DNA from: Daphnia pulex
Lineage: Eukaryota; Arthropoda; Branchiopoda; Diplostraca; Daphniidae
Assembly: GCF_021134715.1 (NCBI RefSeq)
Contig: NC_060018.1
Coordinates: 4,915,501-4,979,500 of the forward strand
Length of the DNA stretch: 64,000 nt
Direction: 5' to 3'
A program made the position numbers and the translations under genes. Positions 33,930-46,346 of the stretch are shown here, one piece after another (the first letter of the stretch is position 1; every line of letters begins with the position of its first letter). Under the pieces are notes generated by a model. That model saw only the letters and a program-made list of their open reading frames with translations. It was not told the DNA's origin and did not search any database.

Positions 33930-35772
33930 ACTAAAACAGCAAATGAGATATAATTAGTTCATAGCACATTTCATGTCGAGCTTAACTACACTCAAGTACG
34001 AAAAAAATTGAATGAAAAAAAAATTTAAGATAGAATAATCTATCAGTGTAAAAGATTTTTAAATTGAGCACGAACCAAGATTTTCTGCAGAAATACATTA
34101 AACCAATAAATACTGTCTGAAGACCCTTTGTTTCGGTTGTCAATGACGTTAACAATACAAGTATTTCAAACCATATCCAGGAATTAATAATTTTATCGAC
34201 GAACTAAAAAATAACACGGGTTAGACCCGGAAAAAGGATCAACTTACCAAGAAACAGAAATCAACGAGAAATCGATGCGTTGGCGAGTAGGAGAATTTTA
34301 AAGGGGGTTTTGCTTTGGCTCCAAGCAACGGTAGACTGGCTAGTCTGACTGCTTTGCTACCGAGTCAAGAAGTGCCTTGAAGCATCACTGTTAAGGTACT
34401 GAGAAGGAGGGTCTAAAAAAGGACATAATAATTTGATCTCTAGAGAACCTGTCATTTAAAAATATAAGCCTTTGGCCAGACATGGAGACGAAAGGTCATC
34501 AATCCTCTTTGTCAGAAAACCTGATTCTGCAGGTACGTTCGCAGTACGAATAGTTTGCACTCGGTTTACTAAATTCATTAAAATAGAGATTGGGCGTCCG
34601 TCTACATGGCAATTCAGCTCCAGGCATAAAACCATAATCATAATGTGAACAAAAATAATAATTAGAAAATATTACTAAAAGATATGTGATGACAGGACAG
34701 GTTTTATACCAAATGTGAATGACATCTTTAAAAATTTTGTAAAATAGGTTACAAAAAAATCTTTTAAAATTCAAATGCACAAATGTACTCAGCAAGAACT
34801 AATTTTCAATTATATTAATAAGTTGCTTCGTTTCAGAAGGAACAGCGTAACTAAATGGAAGTTCCTTATTAAGTGGGACAATTAAAAATGCGTTAAAACT
34901 AAAAAGACGAAACTCATAAAAAGAAACTGTAAATAAATGTAGGCCTACTTACGAAAAAGGTAACGGAAAAATTGAAAACTACGATATTCAAAAGAAAGAA
35001 AACTATGATGCCCAATCTTGAAAAGATAAAAATTGTTACTACGAACTGAAAATCGTTTCAACTTCAATCAAGTTTCGAAATAGTTTTCACCAATTTAGCT
35101 TGACATTGCTTTGAGACTTTGACGTCTGTTCAAATAAATAAGCGGTCTTTCCCACGTTGCCAAAATTTTCTATACGCGTTAATTTCAAAGCTGCGCCTGT
35201 ATAGGCTTCCGTGTTCCATCTACATGAGAGAACCTAAACTTGACTTCAGAAAAAAATGTTAATGTTGACTTCCGTGTTTCCGTCAAACACGTTTCTTTTT
35301 TTTTGTTTAACACGAGAAAATGTAATCAATTTATAATCAATAATCCTAGTAAGATAGTCTAAGAAGTATATAATCAAGTTACCTTCACTAGCAGGCAGTT
35401 GTTCCTCGTTCAGCAAAAACCGATTAAGACAAACAGCACCGAAATAATTTAATCAACGCTGCTACCTTCGAAACTTAAGCCCCCAGCGCGATAAATTATT
35501 TCTACTATCTTAAAATACACAAACTACTGAATTGGTTCCCATTTAAAGTACATCAACTTTAATGCAAATGCAATAATACGTTAGAAAAAAAAAACGGGGG
35601 CGTTTAAAAGCAGTGATGTCAATCTTGTTCGGAAAACCGATGGAAAACATCACCATTTTTTTATTCTGTTTTAAAAATCACATCGACCCGTTTCAAAAAT
35701 TAAAATGAGTTGAAAAAAGTTCGGAAATATAAAAAAAAACGCAGGAATTAAAAACCACAGGCGTTAAACAAG
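33930..35772. other. Intergenic: aminopeptidase promoter side and CDT1 3' flank
   Basis: The aminopeptidase 5' UTR exon lies at about 34248-34290 (minus); a TTTAAAA element near 34300 may be its TATA-like box. A minus-strand frame at 34499-34630 encodes a Cys-containing stretch (NYSYCERTCR) with no acceptor, and I could not place it. The CDT1 poly(A) signal may be TTTATT at 35660-35665. Otherwise I see only AT-rich DNA. Confidence 0.45.
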
Positions 35773-38528
35773 TTAACTTTTGGCATTGTCTTCAAGTTTC
35801 TGATAAACGATATTGCTATCGATCTTACGGTCCACTTTGACGTAGTCAATACCCCCTCTGCTAAGAATATCCAGCCACTCTGGGTATACCTTACGCAGAA
35901 GTTTGATGTGTTCTTCTACTGCTGACGTACTCATAATTCCCCTATGGCTGTACTGTATCTTCTCAATAAGCGGGCGGAGGGCAATTACCGATTTCTTCTC
36001 CGTCACAAAAATACTATTAATAATTCGTGCTAATTCGGGAAGCAATTTAGCAATTCCCTGCCGACGAATTTCCTCCGTATTCATTGTCATTTGTGTTTGA
36101 GCTTTTGCTGCTTCACGGGCTCGGATCTGAAAAGCCGTTGGAACTTACTGTTAAAACAGAACCCAAAACGATTTCAAAAATAATTAAAGTACCTTATCGA
36201 TTAGAGATTGCGATACCCCTTTTAATCCTGCATTAACAGGTGGTGGTGCAGGTTTTGAGGCTTCAATATCCTGAAGAGGATCATTCTTAACTTGAACAGT
36301 TGAATCTTTAGACACAGCACATTTCTTTAACGCAGCTTCCAATCGAGGATTCAACATGGCTAGATTGTGTGCTTGTTCTGAAAGGAAGATATGAGTTAAT
36401 TCTTTTAAGTAAGTTAATAATGACAAGATCATTACCGAGTACATCTTTGGCAGTTGCAAAAGTTTTGACGTCTGGAGGTGTTGGCAAGTTTGCTAATGGA
36501 ATTTCTGGAACGCCATCAACATCGAAATTTTGATGCCATCGAGTCACTTTATCTTCAGACACTTGCAAGAGCGGGTTGTAATTAGCTAAGAATTCCTACA
36601 AGGAAAGAAATAGCAAATTTATAAAAATGAAACTAACATCTAGAAAAAATGTGACTACCGTATGATGTCCTTTAGTGATTTTGATCAAACGATTATGGAA
36701 AATGTATCGACGCTCAACCAGCATTGTAGGAGCCAAGGGCTGGAAACTTTTCTGGTCTTCGTTTAGGTCGTCCGACTCTTCTTCGTCAAGTAATTCTTAA
36801 AATAGAATCTGATTAGAAAATTCCCCGTTATAATTATCATGTCTGAAATTACTTGGACTCAAATAGTTCAGTCTGGGAGCCAAAGTTAAATGGTAAGTGC
36901 GGTTCTTGACAGGAGAACTTCGGAGATTAGCAACAAGTTTTTCGTAATTGATCTTGTAAGCTGACGGAAAGACGTGACAAACTTGAGCTAAATGTTTTTC
37001 GGTGAAGTCCCTATGAGTTACAGAATAAAAACGTTTCATAATTTTAATGATTCCAGTCAAATAGCAAAAATACATACCTTTGAAGCATTTTCTGTACTGC
37101 CGGCTTTAGCTTTGTGAAATTAATACATTCTTTCCTGTTATACAGCATAGCGACCACAGTCTCAATACAGCGGAAAACTTCATTGAGAACCTTGTACTTG
37201 AAAGGTAGAACGAGATGTTCTGAAGGAGCCTGTGCAAGCGCATGAAAACGCTCAAAGGCTGGCCTTTTCTCAACTTGTGGCTGTCGTTTGACAGGCGACT
37301 GTTTTGAAGGACTACACAAAATAAACGGATAAAACATTATTGTTATTACTACGTATATCATTTTTTTAAACTATACCTGACTGGGACTGAAAGATTAAAC
37401 TCAAGATTGGAAAACTTCTTTAATTGAACTTTGCTTTCGTAAAATTCTTTGACTTTTTCCGAACAATTGTTGACTTTAGAGAGTTTTGCTCGGAGTTCTG
37501 CGAGATTCTTGCTATTGCCTAGGCGAGCCTTTACTTCTTCTGAAGTCAACTAGTAAAAAATAGACACGTAACAATGCAAGTTGAAAAAACTGGAATAGAA
37601 AGCAAATAAACAAAACTACCTTTGTTGGGAGCTCCTTAGTGGGAGCAACTTTATCAAGTAAAGATGCCAATGATTTTACAGCTGGAGACTTAAACCTTTT
37701 TTCAGCTATGTTTTGTAACATTTTCTCAGTGCTTGATTTATTCACCAATGGGCTGCTTCTTATACGAATGGGTGAATTGAGACCTGGCTTCCGAGGAGAA
37801 AGTGTGCCCATACACAAAAATGTAACTGGCTTCGATGGAGAGTTCAGAAGATCTGCCTTCATTTTGACTTCTTCACTGGCTTGGATAGCTGCAACTTTTT
37901 CATTGCCCATTTCCAGTTTTTTGCGAACTTTAGTAGACAGTTCAATTCCTGCATCACTTTTTTCTGGAAGTTTTTCAGGTGTTTTACTAATCACTTCAGA
38001 TTGTTCATCGACACACTGCATTTTTCTCTTCCGACAAGATGTGGTAAGGCCAGTTGTTCCTTTCGGAGTGGACACTGGAATGCAGCCATGATTATCTGCA
38101 AAAGATGTTGTCTCCTCTTTGATTATTTCGGTCTTGACACAAGAATTCTCAGTCAACAAGGTTTTTGGAAAAGAAACCTTGAGGGAGCTTTCAGTTGACT
38201 TAATAGTCTTTCTACTCTTTCTAACACTAGATTTTTTCTGGACACTCTTCTCCAGTTCAATGCCAACAGTAAAAATGTTTTTGGAATTACCTATTGGACC
38301 AGACTCTGTTTTCAACAGATCACTCTTCAACAGCACGCCTGGTTCGTTCACAAATTGTGCTATCGTCTCCTGTTTGAGGGAAGCAACAGTGGGTTTAATA
38401 TCACATTTAGATTCAACTTCGCAAATGGGATCTTCAATAACGGCTTTTCGTCGTTTTGCAGCGGCTGCTGAAGAACTTGTAGCTTTCGTGGGCCGGAAAA
38501 AACCTGTAATTTTGGCTTGAGATGCCAT
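35773..38528 (-). CDS. CDT1: DNA replication licensing factor CDT1
   Basis: CDT1 loads the MCM2-7 helicase at origins in G1; it is inhibited by geminin and destroyed in S phase through PCNA and CRL4-Cdt2. Eight exons sum to 2310 nt, 769 aa: 37620-38528, 37377-37549, 37078-37311, 36853-37010, 36659-36795, 36436-36595, 36193-36377, 35773-36126. The extreme N-terminus MASQAKITGFFRPTK holds a PIP box (Gln4, Ile7, Thr8, Phe10, Phe11) with Lys15 at the +4 position needed for Cdt2, but Gly9 stands where Asp is usual. The Lys/Ser-rich N-terminal 300 residues look disordered. The geminin/MCM-binding winged helix covers the middle (FKYKVLNEVFRCIETVVAML, FTEKHLAQVCHVFPSAYKI). The C-terminal winged helix is in the last exon (RPLIEKIQYSHRG). 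It shares a 294 bp promoter with APEX1. Confidence 0.93.
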
Positions 38529-38822
38529 GTTTATGCGCTTTGTCCAGTCTATGAGGTCTGAGCGTCAGTACTCAGTAGCACCCCTTCCCCTTAAGTGTGT
38601 TTTTTGGCGCCTTTTCCGAAATACAACAATGTTGCCAGTTTCAACATTTTTACAGCGTTCTTGTGCATATTCCGATTCCTTGAAGGCGCGCAGTTCAAAT
38701 CTATTGCTTTACAGCAGTGCCATCTGTTAAGGAAAACGAACGGAGATTTTTTAGTTACATTTGTGTTTGAGTTGCTTCATTCTAATTTATTTACAAAATT
38801 TACTTGCTCTTGTTCATCAGAA
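38529..38822. promoter_or_regulatory. Bidirectional promoter between CDT1 and APEX1
   Basis: The start codons of CDT1 (minus, 38528) and APEX1 (plus, 38823) are 294 bp apart and divergent, so both promoters and 5' UTRs must fit here. No clear TATA box is seen. Both genes act in S phase or DNA maintenance, which fits shared control (inference). Confidence 0.7.
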
Positions 38823-40153
38823 ATGCCACCGAAAAAGAAAACTAAAGTTGACCCACCACAGGTTTCTAGTGATGAAGGAAACTCTGATCATTCTAAGAAA
38901 AAATCTGCAGATAAACCGAAACGTGAACGAAAAAAATCTGTTAAGGCTACAACCGTTCATGCTACCGAGAACGAGAAAACACCAAAAATATTGCAAAACA
39001 AGACTTCTACAGAATTCCACAACCAAGATTTCAATAATGTTTCCAAAACAGTTAATGGGAAAAATTGGAATTTAAAAATTGCCTCATGGAATGTTGATGG
39101 TTTGCGTGCTTGGATCAAGGTTTTTACAAATTTGTTGATATTACAGTTAATGTATTCTCAATAAATGTTTTTCTTTAGAAAGGGGGATTGGAATACTTAC
39201 AACATGAAGATCCTGACATTCTTTGTCTTCAAGAAATCAAATGTTCAAAATCAAAACTTCCTCCAGAGGTAGAAGTACCTGGTTTTCACATTTTCTGGAA
39301 TCCGTCAGAAGCAGATGGTTATGCAGGTCTTGGTTTATACACCAAAGTTAAACCTAAGTCAATCAAATATGGTATTGGAATGCCAGATTTTGACAAGGAA
39401 GGCCGTTTAATGATAGCAGAGTATGAAAAGTTTTACCTGGTCAATGTGTGTAAGTGAAATTATATTAAAACAATAGTTATATTTAAAGAATAAAACAATA
39501 GTTTTATTTAAAGAAAAACCACTTTTTAATAGATGTCCCAAACGCCGGAAGAAAGTTAGTCACCCTTGATAAGCGTTTGCAATGGAATCCAAAGTTTCAA
39601 GAGCTTATTCAAGATCTGGATTCTAAAAAACCTGTAGGCTAATAAATGATCATTTGTTATTTTTTCATTATTTAATTTTGCTATTGCAGGTGATTATTTG
39701 TGGAGACATGAATGTAGCGCATCAGGAAATCGGTATCCGTTTAAGAACATTTTTCGTCTCATATTTTTAAAAATATTTATTGTCTACAGATATTGCTAAT
39801 CCGAAGTCTAACAAACGAAACGCTGGATTCACTCAAGAAGAAAGAGATGGTTTTTCAGAATTGCTCAAATCAGTAAATCTCACTGACGGATTCCGACATA
39901 AAAATCCGGATGTGAAAGGAGCATACACGTTTTGGACTTATATGGCGAATGCTCGAAAGAAGAATATTGGATGGTAGAAATCAAAATGAGATTAATTTAA
40001 ATGATTGATGATATGGTTTTTCTATTTGCTATTAGGCGATTAGATTACTGTCTGCTTTCAGAGAAGTTGTCTTCGAATTTTTGCGATTGTTGCCACCGCC
40101 ATGAAGTTTATGGAAGTGACCATTGTCCGGTCGTCTCCTTTCTTCACATATAA
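38823..40153 (+). CDS. APEX1: AP endonuclease APEX1 (exonuclease III family)
   Basis: This enzyme cuts the backbone 5' to abasic sites in base excision repair. Six exons sum to 1014 nt, 337 aa: 38823-39119, 39179-39449, 39533-39633, 39690-39732, 39790-39973, 40036-40153. A Lys-rich N-terminal extension of about 80 residues (MPPKKKTK) is a likely nuclear signal. The catalytic core is complete: [16 protein letters not shown] (metal Glu118), the Tyr of [19 protein letters not shown] (Asp and Asn), RLDYCL, and the terminal YGSDHCP (His). Human APE1 has the redox cysteine in KICSWNVDG; here the residue is Ala (KIASWN), as expected for a repair-only enzyme. AATAAA follows at 40248-40253. Confidence 0.96.
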
Positions 40154-40480
40154 TACCACAATACAATTTTTGTATTCTTATTGGCTTCGTCGTATTTTAC
40201 TCATCGAATGTGCTTACCTGATTATCACAATTGAAAAGTTATCCAGAAATAAATTCTGGTAGATGAACAATAATACACAGGTGAACTTAAAAATTTACTT
40301 AGAACTGGGATTCAATAATATTATTGCTTGTGGTAACTAAAGACAAACTAAATGAACTATAAAAATCTACTTGAAAAACTGAATATTAGGAAAGAGTATT
40401 GTTACGAAAACCTTGTGTATTTATGACCCATTATTAAAAGAAACCCCTTTAAAAGAAAAAAAAAAGAAAAAAAATTTTAA
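40154..40480. other. Convergent 3' flanks of APEX1 and KIF4
   Basis: This is an AT-rich stretch between convergent stop codons that contains the APEX1 poly(A) signal AATAAA at 40248-40253 and an A-rich tract near 40450-40475. I see no gene. Confidence 0.7.
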
Positions 40481-43400
40481 TCATGATTCGAAGAAACCTC
40501 CTTTCTTTGTTAATTTACTCAATCCTATGCGACTCTTCTTCAATGGCTGCGTTGCCGACAAATCATTTTCGACATCGTCGCCGCTATTTTAAAAAATGGG
40601 TAAAAATTATTTAGTTAGTAGACTATGATGTAAAACAAAACTAATTAATTAATTACTTTCTGGAATTTTCTTTAGAAGACGGTTGACTTCTCTTACGGCC
40701 TAAATCAAACGTTTCATTCAACAAGTGGTTTTGTTCTTCTTGTATATCCCGGTTTTGGTCTTCTTTCTGTTATTAAAGAATATTTTTTTAAAAATATACT
40801 CTACATGCATAATCTGCTAAAAATCCTTACTAGAACATTTTCTGTTGCCATGTTTTTACATATTCCCGAAGCACTACATCCACAGTCAGCATTGCATGGG
40901 CGATTTTCCCTTGTGCAGGAACAACTTCTATTTTGTCAAAGAAAAAAAATGTTGTTATCAAAATAAAAAATTACAACTAAGAATGGCTTTTAAATCAATA
41001 ATCAAGTGATACCACTGTACCTGCAGCCACCAACTGTGCATGAGCAATGGGTGCGACTCAACCTCTTTCCAACTTTTTTAACTTGCTTGTCCATATCAAG
41101 CATTTTCGGTGGGGCCGCTTCGTCCTCCTCTTTGAGTTTTCTAATTCTTTTAGCCATGGGAGTGTTGCGCCATTCAGGATCGTCATCTGAATTGTAATCA
41201 TCGATTTCCTCGACATCGTCGATATCCACATGAACACGATTCGGCTTAGGCGCCACCGTTTTAGGCTTCTTCAGTTTGGAAGGAAATTGTGGGGCCCTGC
41301 AAAACAGTTCATTAAAAATTTGAAAGAATATGGATTAATCTCTTAGCTACTTCATTTCCGTAGATTCCTCCTGTTTCGGCTGCTTCAGCATTTCGATTTC
41401 GTTTAACGCCGCATGTAATTGCTCTTGTAAGGTACTGCAACGCTCAAGTTCTTCTTGTTGTATTCTCAACCGTTCCAGAAAATCCTTTTCACTTATCTGC
41501 ATTCAATTTTAATTAAGAAAAATGCACGCACACTTTCAACAAATTGCAAACAATCATACCTTATGATCTGCCGATTCCTTCAACCCAACTGGTGGAAGTT
41601 GTCTAATGAGAGTAAGCATTCTCTCCTCGTAATCGCGGCTGAGCTTGCTCATTTCCGAATGATGCTTTTGCTTCACTTGCACGCACTAAAATAGTAATTA
41701 AATTATGTACTTGAACGCTTTTAGATATGAGTAAAAATTTACCTCCAGATTATTATTGGAAAGCTCGTGTAACGCTTCATCGTGTTGACGCTGGAGATCG
41801 TCAAGCTCTCCTCTCAAATCTTCTACTTCAGAACTAAGCGAAAATGTTTCGACACGTGCCGTCACAGATTCTTCAAGCAAGATTTTCAAAGCAATCTTTA
41901 AAAGTAACAAAAATTTGTCATTAGATAATAGCTTTTTTAAGATAGTATAAGAAAACATTACTTTAGCTTCAATCATTGTCTGAAGATAATCAAATCGAGT
42001 TTTAGCTTTGTTATCTAAATCTGCAGCTGCAATTTTCTGATTTAGTTCGTTAATTTGCTCGCTACGCAAGTCTATATCGGCTGCAACATTAGCGATTTCA
42101 CTTTTGAGTGTGTTGAGGAAAGTTGCACTGTGCTCCGGATCTGCGAGTTTAGCTTCAAGTTTGGCCTGGCGTGTGGCTAAAGTTCGGCGAGACTCCTTCA
42201 AGGACTCTAAAGCCAATTCAGCGTCTTTGGTCTTAGTAAGCAAATTGAGTTCTCCCAACAGCCAACCTATAAAATTAATTGGTTGTGTCAGGATAAGTAG
42301 GAGAGAGCACGAAAAATCTAATGAATAATACCCTTGATTCGTTGATCGTTTTCGGTTGAAGTTGCTGAACTTGAGGACTTGCTGATTGATTTTGAAGAAT
42401 GTAAACAAAGTGCTTCTTTTAAACGTTTTGTAACGGCCATAGCGTCTTCCATTTTACGGCGAAGAACATTCTGTTGTTTGGCATGTAAAACTTCCATTTT
42501 CTGAAGCTGCCCTTGGCGCTTTCGGTCCTGATCCTTAAGACGAGTGACCTCGCGTTCTTTTTGCTGACGCCACGATCTGAATTTTTCGTTTTCTTCGCGC
42601 ATTTGGCGAACAAGCTTAACCTTCTGGGTTCTCATTCCTTGAATCTCGTTGTTGAATTTTTTCAACTGCTCTTCCGTTCTCTCTGCAGAAAAAAATGAAT
42701 TAGCATAACAATTACCGTTTGATAGACGTTGGGGTTGAGGGAGAACTCACGTTTAAGCTTGATTATATTTGCTTGCTCCTGGATCTTTTTCTTCAGTTCG
42801 CTAATCTGCGGTTCCAGTTCTTGGAGCCGTTTCCTTCTCTGCTCGGAAATTTTACAAGCATTGACATTACTACTAGCTTGTGCTAATAGACTAGCCAATT
42901 CATCTTTTTCTTGTTGCAAAGCAGCGATTTGATTCTCCAATTCGCTTACTGTTGCATCATAATGAGCTTTTACAACACTATACGGGCCTTGTTGGTCTTG
43001 AGTCATTTTATTGACCATGTGAACTTTTAAGGCAAGTTGGGCATTTAGTTCTTTGAGATCATTACTTAGGGCAGCTTGACGTAACGCCATATCGGCTCCC
43101 AACTTTGACAGGCGTCTACAACAAATGAAACAATTTATTAGTTGTGGGTTGCAGGGGTTGTGCAAAATTAACTATTCATACTTAGGAGATTGTGTCGATT
43201 CAGAATCGCTTTCTTTGTTTTCTTTGTCAGAATCATTGGATGTCTGCATATCGTGATTGACTTGCTCGATCTCGCCCTTTCGTTGGACATCTTGAATTTC
43301 TTCAATTTTTGACTTTAGACTCAACACTTGTTCTATGGTTTTTGTTGCGTTCAAATCGCCCGTTTCGTTAATTGTTTGATTCATAGCTCCAAGGGTTTGT

Positions 43401-45036
43401 TCAGTTTGAACCTACGTAAGCGATGCAAACACATATATTTAGTTTTTAAACGAAAGTTACTTCACTAGCTAAATACCTGCAACTCTTCGAGTCTCTGCTT
43501 CATTTGCTGGTTAGCTGCATCAGCTAAAAGTGCTTTCTCACACATGTTTGTATTTTCTTCCAACGCCAACTGTAACGCATGAGTGAGTTGAACCTTCTCT
43601 TCTTCAGCAAACTTGAGGTGCTGACGAAGTTGCTCGACTTCAGCAAAACTTGAAGTTCCATTGGATGCCAAGAGTTGTTGAACTTGGGCTCGTAGGGCCA
43701 TTACTTCTACCATTGTCGGGTCCTGATTGACAACTGGTTTGTTCTTGATTTTCCTGGCACGGTCAGCATATCGCAGGGTGCTAAGAGTTTCCTCGTAGTT
43801 GGAGTCAGCTGGACTCACACAGGCGATCATCAGTGTGTGAGAATTCCCACCTAGAAAACAATGCAGTGAACGAAGATTATTATCGACATTCTTTTTTGGG
43901 CAATTGGTTTTTATATAAAATGAAAAATATATATTTACCGAGAGAATCTTGAAGAAGGCGTGTGAGCTTAGAATCTCGGTAAGGAATGTGTCTAGGATTG
44001 TTTTCGCATAGGGCACTAATTACATTGCCAAGAGATAGCAGCCCTTTATTGATGTTTACTCCTTCAGCGAATCTTTCTCCAACCGCATGCGTTTTGCTAG
44101 CCCGTTCAGAACCAGCGAGGTCAACCAGATGAAACTTAGACGTTTTAATCGTTGACGAGCTCTCTTTGTTAATCTAAAAATAACATAAAAATGACATTAG
44201 TATGCCCTACACATCAATTGATGTTGGAAACAAACCTGATTTATTGTGAGGGTAAAAATGGCATGTGATCGACTACTCTGGTGATTCATAGCCGTTGCAC
44301 CAGTGCGTCTGTTCAAGGAACCATTTTCAAGGCACTTCAATGTTTCTTCCCAAGTGGTAACAGCTGTTTCATTTAAACCATTAATTCTTATTCCAATTTT
44401 GGGATCCTCTCGTATCTCCACTTCTTCATTTCTAGTTTTCGATAAGAGATCATAAACCTTCTCCATGTAGAGCTAAAAACAAAAATGGTAAGTTCTTGCA
44501 GTTAAAAAGAAAATTTTAAAATATCATACCTCTAAGAATGACACATTGATTTCAAACGAAAGGTTCCCATCTTCATTCATCTTTCGAAACAAATCTTTGA
44601 CAGCCCGTTGAATAATTCCACTGCTTTGTGATAAAGTTGCACTTGAAGCACTCGCTGTGTCTGCAGTTCCCATTGAGAAAGTTTTGCCCGAGCCAGTTTG
44701 GCCATAAGCAAGGATTGTTACATTATAACCTTTGAAAATTTTTCCCACAATTTTAGTGACAGCAGTGTCGTACACTTGGCTTTGACTTTCGTCTGGGCCA
44801 AAGACGTAATCGTAGGTGAAAGCTTCACTTGAACCTTTGACAGTCACTTGTGGTTGATTTGAAACTTTACTGATAAAATGTTGAGATCCTTCTGTAATCT
44901 CCTTTGGTACTAATGGCCGAATTCTTACTGCCTACATGTGTAAAAAGAATCACACAAAGTTTATTAAGAGACAAATAAGATCATTATAATACAAAATGAG
45001 ACATACCACTCGAACCGGAATCGCTTTGTCACTCAT
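40481..45036 (-). CDS. KIF4: Chromokinesin KIF4 (kinesin-4)
   Basis: This is a plus-end microtubule motor that binds chromatin and shapes the spindle midzone and mitotic chromosomes. Sixteen exons sum to 3528 nt, 1175 aa (human KIF4A is about 1230): 45007-45036, 44530-44931, 44236-44472, 43939-44161, 43477-43850, 43182-43411, 42751-43115, 42332-42682, 41962-42266, 41743-41895, 41560-41685, 41351-41496, 41021-41296, 40831-40927, 40657-40766, 40481-40583. The N-terminal motor has P-loop GQTGSGKT (87-94), switch [10 protein letters not shown], switch [10 protein letters not shown], then [18 protein letters not shown] long coiled coil follows to about residue 1000. The cysteine-rich domain is near 1062-1100 (HCSCTVGGC joined to SCSC..C..DCGC), the chromatin- and iron-sulfur-binding signature of KIF4. 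The acceptor of the fourth exon was chosen for frame: the first AG gives a stop, and the AG ten bases on restores the frame. Confidence 0.93.
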
Positions 45037-46346
45037 TCTAATTCAAGATTGCACGCAAATTCTTACATGAAACAAAGAATCAATTAAAATCGTATATAAA
45101 TAAACCTAACAAAATGACGACTTGTCAAATCATCACCAAGCATTTAAAACTGGAATTGAAATAAGAGCTTTTTTAGACTTGCAACAAACGCAACGGCTTG
45201 TCAACTGTTCTGAAATGATGGGCCTGGGCCGTTTGAAAATATCGAGCGCCCGTTGCCAGATTATTGAAATGAAAAATAGTTTTCCGTCGTCCCCATCCCC
45301 TTACTCGCCCACGCCCTCTGGCTATTCGGCTCAGTTTAATGGGTTTATGTTTAATTGTTTATTGCTTTAACGGCAAAAATTTTAACACGTAGTGAAAAAA
45401 GAATTGCCACGGACTGCTACCACAGAAATCATTCTTCTATAAACCATGAAAGAATCACATACCTTTTATTTCTTAAACTGTATAAACCACCACGTTATAC
45501 ACGAATTAAAAAAAGAGATATACCCTAATGGACGTAGAAAGATTAATAGGTTGCACGACGCTGTAAAAGTTTCTGATACATCAGAGTCATAGACGACAAC
45601 CTATGACTTATTCTGCCCCTATGGTTTCCTTTCCTACCCCTTCCAAATCACAAATCAGTCTGCACTAAGGTTTTGTTAAATGAGCACGTGGCCGCCCTCC
45701 AGCTAGTGCATCTTGGATCTTGGACGAAACGTCATTCATTCATCACTGTTAGATGCGATGAGAGCTGAGTTCGTGTTTCTCCGTATATTGGCAACTTCTT
45801 GGAAAGTATCCAAATGCCTGATTTTGAAACGAGGATACGGGATACCCACACAAAGACTCAGTGAGTTTAAATTGACGTTAACGACACAACACTTCCACAT
45901 TTTATTTTAAGGTAGGATTGAAAAATTAAGTTATATTTATTTATATTTAAGTTTGTTTGATTTTCATTGCACTAATTTATTTCCTCTCAAAGTGGTGAAA
46001 ATCAAATCTCACCTATAATTTATTTATTGGGGGAAAATAATAAGTCTTCGGCAGGGTCCCTTAGATAAAACAAATTTAGAATTTTCATATTCGCCGCCAA
46101 TTTTTCAATGATGCACCGCTGCTATTAATTTGTCATTCATATGTCTGTTTATTTGACAGCTAAACACGTCCATAAGGTCCGATGCACAATTTCTCGGAAA
46201 TGTCGGAATAATCTTGATCTTTTGACAAGCGGTCTCGTGGTAATATTAAATAACAATTTTCTGTGGATGTCGCAGTAAATCGTAATTTGTGAAAATAGGT
46301 GAAGCTGAATAATTTAAAAAAATCGAGTCCGCGGTAACTGTAAAGT
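45037..46346. other. Divergent promoter region of KIF4 and the receptor cyclase
   Basis: This is 1.3 kb between divergent starts. A plus-strand frame at 45122-45370 has no family resemblance and I reject it. I see no motif I can name with confidence. Confidence 0.5.

Noticed and set aside
34499-34795. Minus-strand frame with NYSYCERTCR that hints at a DEG/ENaC-like exon
   Set aside because: There is no acceptor before the protein-like part and no neighbouring exon; the likeness rests on a few cysteines.
45122-45370. Plus-strand 82-codon frame between KIF4 and the receptor cyclase
   Set aside because: There is no family likeness and no splice or poly(A) context; it lies in a divergent promoter.
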